Under the pieces are notes generated by a model that searched no databases, was not told the origin of the DNA, and worked only from the letters and a program-made list of their open reading frames with translations. Position numbers and translations under genes: made by a program. A DNA stretch of 64,000 nt, taken from assembly GCA_016342745.1 (NCBI GenBank), contig JAEINT010000007.1, positions 1 to 64,000 on the forward strand, written 5' to 3'. The DNA comes from Labilibaculum sp. (GTDB lineage Bacteria; Bacteroidota; Bacteroidia; Bacteroidales; Marinifilaceae). Position 1 is the first letter of the stretch. Each line of letters opens with the position of its first letter. This document shows positions 25,673 through 34,794 of the stretch, piece by piece.

Positions 25673-25716
25673 AATGAGTAATATCTTTCTGGCTGATAGC
25701 AAAAATATTACTCATT
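25673..25716. repeat. 12-bp inverted repeat in the miaA upstream region
   Basis: AATGAGTAATAT at 25673-25684 and its exact complement at 25705-25716 flank a 20-base spacer. It could be the end-hairpin of the upstream minus-strand gene or an operator for miaA. Confidence 0.5.
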
Positions 25717-25739
25717 ATTAATTAATAATTATTCATTGA

Positions 25740-26315
25740 TTACAGGATATCCTCGTAATCGTCTAGGCTTTCGAATTCTGGACCATCATTCATGTCATCA
25801 TCAAAATCAGCTAAGTAATCATCAGCAGTTTTTTCTTTTTTTGTAGCTGCATCGAATTCACCAAGATCTAACCCTAAACCTTCGAAATTTTCTGCATCCA
25901 TTTTAATTTGCTCTGGAGCATCTCCTTTTGAAAGGCTACATTTTGGGTATTTAGCTCTTGATTTAGAAATTCCTTTTTCGATTAATTCAACATTAAAATA
26001 TCGATCAGAGAAAAAGTCAAAAACATAAATCAACTCAGGTCTTTCCGAAGAAACAAATTCACGCATCATTGCAACATCCATAGGTACAATATTCATGTTG
26101 TCATCTTCTTCTGTATTCATCTCAAAAAGAGCAATTTCTAGTCCACGTTCACTTGTTGGAGTGATTTGGTAAAAAGATGCCATTTGTGTATTGTCATACC
26201 CTATTGACTCTTGAATTTTATTGTGAAATTCTAAATAAGTTTGCTCGTGATTGATCTCTATCTCTCTCACAAATCCTTCTACTTCCGAAGAGGTGATTCT
26301 AAATTTATATATCAT
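25740..26315 (-). CDS. pRiA4b ORF-3-like (IS1096 TnpR-type) protein
   Basis: The protein has 191 residues. The N-terminal YKFRITSSEVEGFVREIEI and the following TYLEFHNKIQESIGYDNTQM, then FDFFSDRYFNVELIEKG, fit the plasmid pRiA4b ORF-3 fold. Such proteins are widespread in genomes and are no evidence of a transposon here. The last 50 residues are a highly acidic tail (ADFDDDMNDGPEFESLDDYE). The function is unknown. It starts 4 bases after the LuxC gene stop, so the two are co-transcribed. Confidence 0.72.
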   Translation of the reverse strand: MIYKFRITSSEVEGFVREIEINHEQTYLEFHNKIQESIGYDNTQMASFYQITPTSERGLEIALFEMNTEEDDNMNIVPMDVAMMREFVSSERPELIYVFDFFSDRYFNVELIEKGISKSRAKYPKCSLSKGDAPEQIKMDAENFEGLGLDLGEFDAATKKEKTADDYLADFDDDMNDGPEFESLDDYEDIL

Positions 26316-26319
26316 CTTG

Positions 26320-27393
26320 TTAATTTGATTTTATTTTTGTTAAAAATGCCATGGTATCCACATCGTCAGCATAATCCCATAGCTCAGGTTCCTGTGCTTT
26401 TCCAAAAGGAATTGCGTGGTCTAATTCATTACTTACAATACATTGAATAAGATCTGTATTTAACGCTAAGGATTCTTTCAGACTATCAATTTCGGAATAA
26501 AATTCATAGTTCACAACTCCAATTGGTGAAGAAATGGATTGATTTTCTGTTAAAAGTAAGAATCCATTATCAAAATGCTCAATGCGATTCATTAAGAGCA
26601 AGGAACGCTGATAATCGCAGTTGTTAGCATATTTGTTATGATTGGCAACGTAGGCATAGTCTTGCCATGTGTCAAGTAGTTTGGTAAAATCATAGCCAAC
26701 TGGCACATATAATTTTGAAACATTTCTGCATCCCAAACCAAAGTATAGAAAAATATCATTCCCCAAAGCTTTTAATTCCAACTCTGATTCTTTTCCTGTT
26801 AAGATGGAAACAGAGTTTCGGTTTCGACGAATAATGTGTTGGTATTTTTTGAAATAGGCCTCGAAATATCGAGCTGAGTTATTGCTTCCCGTGGCAATAA
26901 TAGCATCGAATTTGTTTTCGCCACTTAATCTTTCCGATTGAAATGAGATTAACTCCTTAAACTCAGGGTTGATTTCAATTAAAATTTTCGAAACAAAATC
27001 TAATAATTGATTGTCCTTCGACGATAGTTTTCCAATAAAAGAATGTCCTGAAATTAAAACAGATAACATATCATGAAATCCGACCATTGGAATGTTGCCA
27101 GCCATAATCACGGCAACCTTAAGGTTTGTGTTCTGATCAGAAACAACATATTCTGATAGCCATTCCTCTAATTTTTCTTCGTTTAGAAAGGTGCAGATTC
27201 CATTTATCGACGCATGAACATGAAATGGAGTGAACCATAAATTTTCATTCGATATTCTAGAAAGCAGTGCTTTAAAATCATCGTAAAATATTGAATTTAA
27301 AGGATGATTTATCTGTGTCTGGTTTTCCGAGGAAAACTGCGATAAGAAATCACCCAATTCAATAAAGCTATTTATTCTTTCACTTAAGTTCAT
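26320..27393 (-). CDS. LuxC-family acyl-CoA reductase
   Basis: The protein has 357 residues from the ATG at 27393; a TTG nine codons upstream would also fit. LuxC enzymes reduce fatty acyl-CoA or acyl-protein thioesters to aldehydes with NADPH. The catalytic cysteine motif is seen at FGLGCRNVSKLYVP, and the aldehyde dehydrogenase-type fold is supported by VAVIMAGNIPMVGFHDMLSV and IIATGSNNSARYFEAYFKKY. No luxD, luxE or luciferase is nearby, so luminescence is not implied. The partner is the pRiA4b-like gene immediately downstream. Confidence 0.85.
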   Translation of the reverse strand: MNLSERINSFIELGDFLSQFSSENQTQINHPLNSIFYDDFKALLSRISNENLWFTPFHVHASINGICTFLNEEKLEEWLSEYVVSDQNTNLKVAVIMAGNIPMVGFHDMLSVLISGHSFIGKLSSKDNQLLDFVSKILIEINPEFKELISFQSERLSGENKFDAIIATGSNNSARYFEAYFKKYQHIIRRNRNSVSILTGKESELELKALGNDIFLYFGLGCRNVSKLYVPVGYDFTKLLDTWQDYAYVANHNKYANNCDYQRSLLLMNRIEHFDNGFLLLTENQSISSPIGVVNYEFYSEIDSLKESLALNTDLIQCIVSNELDHAIPFGKAQEPELWDYADDVDTMAFLTKIKSN

Positions 27394-27533
27394 AGTCTGA
27401 TTCAAAAAATCCCCAATCAACCTTTAGTATAAAAAGTTATTAATGGGGAGTTTCATTTAATAATTCGACAAAGATAAAAATTGTTCTTAAACAATCTTAA
27501 CTATTTTAATGCTAATGTGAAGAATGCTAAAGT

Positions 27534-27839
27534 TTAGTTTTGAAGTAGTAATTTTTGAAAGAAGTTTCCAAGAATCAATAAAGTTGAAATCAGGAAAAGA
27601 ATTTTAATAGCAATTGCTCCCCAAGCGAATTTGAATTTTAGATGGAGTAGAAGTAATGCAATTAGACTAAATATGGGAAATAAGGCAGGATATAAATGTA
27701 TTGATTCAATAAGATCTCCTTTAAGAAGTGCAATTAAAGAGCTTTGAAATCCACAGCCGGGACACTCAATTCCAAATTGTTTTTGAAAAGAGCAACTTAA
27801 AGAGTTATTTTCAAGCCAGTTAATGAGTTTTTGCCACAT
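27534..27839 (-). CDS. DUF2752 small membrane protein
   Basis: The protein has 101 residues. The N-terminal half carries the DUF2752 signature CPGCGFQSSLIALLKGD (the PGCG core) and two hydrophobic segments follow (about 50-68 and 75-97). It is an inner-membrane protein of unknown function. It lies 94 bases from the acnB terminator and 113 bases from the LuxC start region, so is probably a separate unit. Confidence 0.85.
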   Translation of the reverse strand: MWQKLINWLENNSLSCSFQKQFGIECPGCGFQSSLIALLKGDLIESIHLYPALFPIFSLIALLLLHLKFKFAWGAIAIKILFLISTLLILGNFFQKLLLQN

Positions 27840-27879
27840 ACGGATAATTATCTTGTCTAATTTAAATAAACAGCGGGAT

Positions 27880-27910
27880 AAAAAAAAGCCGATGCATAAG
27901 CATCGGCTTT
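27880..27910 (-). terminator. Intrinsic terminator after acnB
   Basis: An 11-bp stem (AAAGCCGATGC with GCATCGGCTTT) has an A run on its plus-strand left side, giving U residues at the end of the acnB transcript. Confidence 0.9.
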
Positions 27911-27933
27911 AGAATTATTATTTTGAAATTCAA

Positions 27934-30486
27934 TTACAGATCGCGACGTTGGTATAGAGCATCCTCCATATCCATTTCATCAAACTGCATGTATTTGTAC
28001 ACTTCTTCTTGGTGTGCAGCAATTTTCTCATTGTAAATCTCCATATACTCAGCAGGAGTAGGTAATTTACCCAAAACTGAAACAATAGCTCCTAGTTCTG
28101 CAGAACCTAACCAAACCTGAGCACCAGTACCCATACGGTTGTTGAAGTTACGAGTTGAAGTTGAATAAACATTCACCTTATCTGGAACACGTAGTTGGTT
28201 ACCCATGCATAGTGAACATCCAGGAGTTTCGATACGAACACCTAATTGAGAGAAAGTAGAGAATGTCGCTTCTTCTTTCAATACCGCAGCATCCATACGT
28301 GTAGGAGGTGCCATATAAGTTCTTACCTTATCAGATGGTGTTAATCCGCTCCAAACTTTCTCACAAGCACGGAAATGACCAATATTTGTCATACAAGAAC
28401 CGATAAATACATCCTGAATCTCAGTGTTTTGAACATCAGAAAGTAATTTTACGTCATCTGGATCATTAGGACAACAAAGAATAGGCTCAGTAATTTCAGA
28501 AAGGTCGATCTCGATAGTTGCAGCATATTCAGCATTCTCATCTCTTGAAAGCAATACTGGGTTAGCTAACCACTCGTTACAAGCATCGATACGATTCTGA
28601 ATAGTTTGAGCATCATCGTAACCCATCTTGATCATTGATTCCATCAAGGCAACGTTAGACTTCACATACTCGATAACACGCTCTTCTGATAACTTAATAC
28701 AACCAGCAGCAGCAGAACGCTCAGCAGTCGCATCAGTTAATTCGAAAGCTTGCTCAACTGTAATATCTTCAAGACCTTCCATCTCGATAATCTTACCGCT
28801 GAAAATATTGATTTTATTTTTCTTAGGAACAGTTAACTGTCCGTTTTGAATAGCAAAATATGGAATAGCATTTACCACATCACGTAAAGTGATACCTGGG
28901 TTAAGCTTACCTTTAAATTTGATTAATACCGATTCTGGCATATCCAATGGCATGAAACCTAAAGCTCCTGCGAAAGCAACTAAGCCTGAACCAGCTGGAA
29001 ATGAAATACCCAATGGGAAACGTGTATGAGAGTCACCACCTGTACCAACAGTGTCAGGAACCAATAAACGATTCAACCAAGAGTGAATTACGCCATCACC
29101 TTGCTTCAAAGGCACACCTTTACGCTCAGACATGAACTTAGGCATAGACTTATGCATTGCCACGTCAGTTGCTTTTGGATAAGCCGCAGTATGACAGAAA
29201 GATTGCATAAACATTGGCGCTTCGAACTTCAAACATGCCAACTCTTTAATCTCATCACGAGTCATAGGACCAGTAGTATCTTGAGATCCAACAGTTGTCA
29301 TTTTTGGAGCACATGATGTTCCTGGCAATACGCCTTCAACACCACAAGCTTTACCAACCATTTTTTGAGCCATTGTATAACCCTGATTAGCTTTTGGCTG
29401 TGGGTTGTTAGCAACAGTAAAGATGTCAGCAGCAGGCATTCCTAGTGCAGAACGAGACTTTTCAGTTAATGCTTTACCGATAATCAATGGAATACGACCA
29501 CCAGCACGGTACTCGTCAGTTAATGTGTCCGGCGCTAAAGAATAAGTGCAAACCACTTCGCCATTGCGAGTAATTTCACCTTTTACATTGTTAATGATGA
29601 TTTCATCACCTGTATTTAATACAGAAACATCAGTTGTGATTGGTAATCCACCTGAATCCTGTGTTGTATTATAGAAAATTGGAGCGATAGCACCACCAAT
29701 AACTACACCAGCAGTACGCTTGTTTGGTACACATGGAATATCTTCACCAATGTGCCATAGTAATGAGTTCGCAGCAGATTTACGAGAAGAGCCAGTACCC
29801 ACAACGTCACCTACAAAAGCAACCTTGTGACCTTCTTTTCTCCATCCAGCGATCGTTTCAATACCATCTTCGAAACGACCAGCACCCATAGCTAATGCAT
29901 GCAATGGAATATCAGGACGAGTAAACGCCTGAGATGCAGGAGAGAAATCATCAGTATTGATTTCACCTTCTACTTTATAAACTTTAAGTTTGATTTCTTC
30001 AGGCAATTCTTCGCGAGTAGTAAACCACTCAGCATTTGCCCAAGATTCAAGTACACTTTTAGCAGCAGTATTAGTCTTTGCTAATTCTGCAACAGTTTCG
30101 AATGCATCATATACAAGGATAATTCCTTTAAGAGCTTCAGCAGCTTCTTCAGCTAGAGCATCGTTTTTTAAAGCTTCAACCAAAACGGTTACATTGTAAC
30201 CACCCATCATGGTACCCAAAACTTTAATTGCTTCAGATTTTGTGATGATTGGAGAATTCAATTCACCTTTTAAAAGCTTTCCTAAAAATTCAGCTTTTAC
30301 TTTTGTAGAATCATCAACTCCTGGAGCGATTCTTTCTTTGAATAAATGCAATAGGAAATCTTCTTTTCCTTGAATAGGGTTCTGCAATAGTTGGCAAAGA
30401 TCTGCAGTCTGTTCTGCATTCAATGGCAAAGCCGGGATACCTTTGGTAGCGCGGGCTGCTTCGTGTTTTAGATATTGCTCTAACAT
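27934..30486 (-). CDS. acnB: Aconitate hydratase B / 2-methylisocitrate dehydratase
   Basis: This 850-residue TCA-cycle enzyme interconverts citrate and isocitrate and can also act in the methylcitrate cycle. The AcnB domain order is present: an N-terminal HEAT-like domain (about 1-160), the swivel domain (about 165-380, with GDVVGTGSSRKSAANS) and the Fe-S core. The cluster cysteines are seen at GSCMTNIGHFRACE and in PGCSLCMGNQLRV. The length matches AcnB and not AcnA. It is a single gene with its own terminator, and is convergent with nothing. Confidence 0.96.
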   Translation of the reverse strand: MLEQYLKHEAARATKGIPALPLNAEQTADLCQLLQNPIQGKEDFLLHLFKERIAPGVDDSTKVKAEFLGKLLKGELNSPIITKSEAIKVLGTMMGGYNVTVLVEALKNDALAEEAAEALKGIILVYDAFETVAELAKTNTAAKSVLESWANAEWFTTREELPEEIKLKVYKVEGEINTDDFSPASQAFTRPDIPLHALAMGAGRFEDGIETIAGWRKEGHKVAFVGDVVGTGSSRKSAANSLLWHIGEDIPCVPNKRTAGVVIGGAIAPIFYNTTQDSGGLPITTDVSVLNTGDEIIINNVKGEITRNGEVVCTYSLAPDTLTDEYRAGGRIPLIIGKALTEKSRSALGMPAADIFTVANNPQPKANQGYTMAQKMVGKACGVEGVLPGTSCAPKMTTVGSQDTTGPMTRDEIKELACLKFEAPMFMQSFCHTAAYPKATDVAMHKSMPKFMSERKGVPLKQGDGVIHSWLNRLLVPDTVGTGGDSHTRFPLGISFPAGSGLVAFAGALGFMPLDMPESVLIKFKGKLNPGITLRDVVNAIPYFAIQNGQLTVPKKNKINIFSGKIIEMEGLEDITVEQAFELTDATAERSAAAGCIKLSEERVIEYVKSNVALMESMIKMGYDDAQTIQNRIDACNEWLANPVLLSRDENAEYAATIEIDLSEITEPILCCPNDPDDVKLLSDVQNTEIQDVFIGSCMTNIGHFRACEKVWSGLTPSDKVRTYMAPPTRMDAAVLKEEATFSTFSQLGVRIETPGCSLCMGNQLRVPDKVNVYSTSTRNFNNRMGTGAQVWLGSAELGAIVSVLGKLPTPAEYMEIYNEKIAAHQEEVYKYMQFDEMDMEDALYQRRDL

Positions 30487-30625
30487 CTTTTGTTTGGATC
30501 TTGTTGTGTAAGTGTGAAAGTGATAAAAAAAATAGAGAATTAATTCTCTATTGACAAGGCAAACATATGGTTTTTCCTTATAGGTTGTTCCAAAAAAAAA
30601 TGTGTTTTATATCATAAAAAAGAGC

Positions 30626-30654
30626 AAAAAAAAAGCTCCCGAAAGGGAGCTTTT
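30626..30654 (-). terminator. Intrinsic terminator after gap
   Basis: AAAAGCTCCC pairs with GGGAGCTTTT across a 4-nt loop (GAAA in plus sense); A run on the outer side becomes the U run of the gap transcript. Confidence 0.92.
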
Positions 30655-30673
30655 AGCATGTATTTTGATAGGA

Positions 30674-31693
<1,020 letters not shown>

Positions 31694-31723
31694 TTAATTT
31701 ATAAACCCTTTGTTTCTCAACGG

Positions 31724-31731
31724 CAAAAGTA
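31724..31731 (-). promoter_or_regulatory. Candidate -7 element of gap
   Basis: TACTTTTG on the minus strand matches TAnnTTTG and lies 43 bases before the gap start codon. The region 19-20 bases further upstream is AT-rich without a clean TTTG. Confidence 0.5.
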
Positions 31732-31864
31732 TGTATTTTAATAATATTTTATACAGTAAATTGCAAAAAAAATACTTATTTTTTTTGTCGATAGATAAGG
31801 CTTAAGTTTCTGTGAGTTAGGTTTTAATGGCGGGTTAAAACGATTGCAATTGTTGGATTTAAGC

Positions 31865-31895
31865 CAAAAAAAAATCTCATTTCTGAGATTTTTTA
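31865..31895 (-). terminator. Intrinsic terminator after the small lipoprotein gene
   Basis: AAAATCTCA pairs with TGAGATTTT across TTTC, flanked by A and T runs. It lies just 3' of the 42-residue lipoprotein frame. Confidence 0.82.
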
Positions 31896-31901
31896 GTCGA
31901 T

Positions 31902-32030
31902 TTAAACATTTTTGCTTGTACTAGTCGTATCAGATTTTGTATAAGCGGGACATTTTTTATCAACTGCGCATGATGTTGAAATTATTCCCAATAGGAATAT
32001 AACTGCTATTGCGTAAAGTGCTTTTTTCAT
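31902..32030 (-). CDS. Small lipoprotein, 42 residues
   Basis: The frame starts with ATG at 32030 and ends with TAA. It reads MKKALYAIAVIFLLGIISTS, then the lipobox cysteine, then AVDKKCPAYTKSDTTS. The signal peptide and lipobox (STSC) are clear, leaving a mature peptide of about 22 residues with a second cysteine. It is followed at once by a terminator, which supports a real gene. Small lipoproteins of this sort (CPAY near the N-terminus) are common in Bacteroidota and have no known function. Confidence 0.72.
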   Translation of the reverse strand: MKKALYAIAVIFLLGIISTSCAVDKKCPAYTKSDTTSTSKNV

Positions 32031-32198
32031 AGGTTATAAAATTAAAGATCTGGTAATTTCATTTTAAAACTGAGCAAAAGATATAAAAAATAAAGTTTGC
32101 TTTAATAGAAAATGCGAATATTTGTGTTTTGTTAAATTTTTATTGTCTTTTATACTTAGTCTGTCTTACTTTTGTTTGCAAGATATTGAATTAAATTA

Positions 32199-33923
32199 AT
32201 GAAGAGAGTCTTTTTAGTAATAATCCTGTTCCATTTTATGATTGCTTTTGCTTATTGCCAAGAGGAATCATATGTGCTTAATATCATAGGAAATCAGTCA
32301 GATGTTGGGTTTGCTAAATTTTCAAAAGAAAGAGACGAAAAATTTGTCTTAAAGAAATTAGCCATAGATCGCTTGCAAAATAAAATTTCAAATTTTAGAC
32401 AAGATGGTTATTTAGAGGCAAATATTGATTCCATTTATTCGAGTAATGACACAATTCATGCTTTTGTTCATTTGGGTGAAAAGTACAAATGGACTACTGT
32501 TGAATTTATAGAATTACAACAGATTCTTAAACATACTTCTCACTTAAAGAGGAAAGCTCGATTTTCCGATTTACAGGAATTGAATACTGATATTTTATCT
32601 GATTTAGGAAATCAAGGATACCCTTTTGCACAAATTGCAATAGAGAAGTTTGCTATCAATAATAAAGATATCAGTGGAGTATGGAGGATAGATGCGAATG
32701 ATAAAATTATATGGGATAGCCTGGTAATAAAAGGAACATCAAAAGTGAAAGCAAAGTTTTTACAACGATACTTAGGGATATTTCCAAATCAGATTTATCA
32801 GGAAAAGCAAAGTAGTTCTATATCTGATAAATTGAATAACTTAAATTTTGCCAAAGAAATTAAGCCTTCAGAAATAGAATTTTCGGAAGGAAAGGCTCAG
32901 GTTTATACGTATTTAGAAAAGAAATCTGCAAATCAGTTTGATGGAATTGTAGGATTTCAATCAAATAAAAAGAATAATAAACTAGAGTTAACAGGAGAAG
33001 TGAAATTGTTGTTGGAAAATACCTTCCAAGCGGGAGAGCGTATTTATTTTAACTGGCAAAAATTAAAAGAACAAAGTCAGAATTTGTCATTGGGCTTGGT
33101 ATACCCATATCTCTTTTCTTCAAATATGGGTGTTGATTTAAATTTTGATATTCAAAAACTAGATTCTACATATATCACTACTGCTATAGATGCAGGTCTT
33201 CGTTTTTCTCAAGCGGGAAAAAATTACATTAAGGTCTTTATTGAATTGAACTCTTCATCACTTCTTTCTTCTGAACATTTAAAGAGTATTACAGTTTTAC
33301 CAAATTATGCTGATGTCAAATCTCAATTGTTTGGGTTTTCATATCATTTCGAAAATTTAGATTATTCTTTTAATCCTAGAAAAGGCTGGAACGTGAATTT
33401 TTCAATAGCAGGAGGGAATCATCAATTAAAAAAGAATTCTAATATTCCTGAGGAATTGTATGAGAATATGGATTTGTCTTCTAAAATGATGAACGCGGAG
33501 TGGTTGTTAGAATATAATATTCCTCTTAGTAAGAAGATGAGTTTTCGGATAAGAAATAAGGGAGGTTATAAGAATTCAAAGGAATTGTTTCAGAATGATT
33601 TGTTTCGAATTGGAGGATTATCGTCAATCAGAGGTTTTAATGAAGAAGCTTTTATAGCCTCAAGCTATTCAGTTGCAACCACTGAATTAAGGTTTATTCC
33701 ACAAGCTAATTCAAGCTTTTATTTATTTTGGGATGGAGGCTATTATAGAAACAGTTACTTGTCCGAAAAAAATGAAGATTATCCTTGGGGTGTAGGCTTT
33801 GGTTTAAATTTCGCTACCAAGTCGGGTATTTTTACATTGAATTATGCCATTGGAAAACAAAACAACAGCAATGTCGATTTGCAAGAAGCAAAAATTCATT
33901 TTGGTTTTATTAATCGATTCTAA
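32199..33923 (+). CDS. Omp85/BamA-TamA-type outer-membrane protein
   Basis: The protein has 574 residues. A signal peptide (MKRVFLVIILFHFMIAFAYC, Q next) precedes a periplasmic region of POTRA-like repeats (about 25-240, with DRLQNKISNFRQDGYLEANI and DLGNQGYPFAQIAIEKFAI). The barrel follows from about 245. The conserved L6 motif is seen as IGGLSSIRGFNEEAF, where RGF is the family hallmark. The barrel ends with an aromatic FINRF. It is shorter than BamA (about 800), so it is probably a TamA- or two-partner-like transporter. A -7 match (TACTTTTG) lies upstream near 32165. Confidence 0.82.
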   Translation: MKRVFLVIILFHFMIAFAYCQEESYVLNIIGNQSDVGFAKFSKERDEKFVLKKLAIDRLQNKISNFRQDGYLEANIDSIYSSNDTIHAFVHLGEKYKWTTVEFIELQQILKHTSHLKRKARFSDLQELNTDILSDLGNQGYPFAQIAIEKFAINNKDISGVWRIDANDKIIWDSLVIKGTSKVKAKFLQRYLGIFPNQIYQEKQSSSISDKLNNLNFAKEIKPSEIEFSEGKAQVYTYLEKKSANQFDGIVGFQSNKKNNKLELTGEVKLLLENTFQAGERIYFNWQKLKEQSQNLSLGLVYPYLFSSNMGVDLNFDIQKLDSTYITTAIDAGLRFSQAGKNYIKVFIELNSSSLLSSEHLKSITVLPNYADVKSQLFGFSYHFENLDYSFNPRKGWNVNFSIAGGNHQLKKNSNIPEELYENMDLSSKMMNAEWLLEYNIPLSKKMSFRIRNKGGYKNSKELFQNDLFRIGGLSSIRGFNEEAFIASSYSVATTELRFIPQANSSFYLFWDGGYYRNSYLSEKNEDYPWGVGFGLNFATKSGIFTLNYAIGKQNNSNVDLQEAKIHFGFINRF

Positions 33924-33929
33924 TTATTC

Positions 33930-34490
33930 TTAAGCATTACTGTTGTTTTTTACCAAGAAGTAATAGCTTATTAAAATAGAGGCCCCTGTTATGATGGAAG
34001 CTAGAAGATTAGGAATTGATCCATCAATAACTAGATTTATGCTAAAAATTAGCAAAAGTGCTGTAGTGATGCCAATTGGAAAAGATTTTAAGATATAATT
34101 AAAGTTCGATTTGGAAGTTTTACTAGCTAGATTTTCAAGTTTTTCAACATCCACTTCAAATTCTTCAATTGCCTTAGCGAAAGCAGCTATTTCTTCATTA
34201 AAAAAATGGTTTTCTTCTTGTGAAATAAAGAAGAGAAAGGAGCTGAAATTATAATTTGCATAGATATTATAGTCCAGTCTGCTTTTTTTAATAATTTCAA
34301 TGTTAACAACAGTCTTCCATTTAATTGGATTCAAAGAAAATAAATTCCCCACAAGATCTCCTCTTAAAAAAGTCATCCCTCTAGAATTTGCATCCGTAAG
34401 AGTATATCCTCGAACTTCATAGAATTTTATGATGTCGGAGACTACTAATTTCTTATTTCGTTTAATGTTGAAGCCAATTAGTTTTTTCAT
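33930..34490 (-). CDS. Hypothetical membrane protein
   Basis: I do not recognise this protein of 186 residues (ATG at 34490; an upstream TTG would add seven). The N-terminal 140 residues are soluble (KKLIGFNIKRNKKLVVSDII, GMTFLRGDLVGNLFS). Two closely spaced hydrophobic segments follow near residues 137-155 and 160-178. The topology suggests a cytoplasmic domain anchored by a C-terminal hairpin. It is convergent with the Omp85 gene, with 6 bases between the stop codons. Confidence 0.6.
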   Translation of the reverse strand: MKKLIGFNIKRNKKLVVSDIIKFYEVRGYTLTDANSRGMTFLRGDLVGNLFSLNPIKWKTVVNIEIIKKSRLDYNIYANYNFSSFLFFISQEENHFFNEEIAAFAKAIEEFEVDVEKLENLASKTSKSNFNYILKSFPIGITTALLLIFSINLVIDGSIPNLLASIITGASILISYYFLVKNNSNA

Positions 34491-34794
34491 GTAATGCGTT
34501 GTGTGTTTCAAATGTATTAAAAAAATAAAGGCTATGCAATTAGAAGTAGGTTAAATAGAATTGAGTTTATTGTCTTATTTTGTAATGGTTATGTCTATGT
34601 GTTTTCTTACAGTTTGTTAAGTTTAGTTTTATTGAGTCGTAAGGATGTTTCTTAATGTGGTGATATGGTGTGTTTTACAATAATAAATGAATATTGTTCA
34701 TTTATGGAAAAAATATGCAAATTTATATAACTCAAAGCTCTATAAGTGAGTATAAACACAATATTCAGCCATATGTCAAATGTAATATCCCCTT
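34491..34794 (+). other. Gene-free gap before the hybrid histidine kinase
   Basis: This AT-rich stretch of 304 bases contains no frame of useful length, RNA gene or clear hairpin. It presumably carries the divergent promoters of the two flanking genes, but no full TTTG-N19-TAnnTTTG match was found. Confidence 0.4.

Noticed and set aside
25740-26315. pRiA4b/IS1096 TnpR-like name as evidence of an insertion sequence
   Set aside because: No transposase, terminal repeats or target duplication flank the gene; the family is widespread outside transposons.
26320-27393. Bioluminescence operon
   Set aside because: Only a LuxC-like enzyme is present; no luxA, luxB, luxD or luxE.
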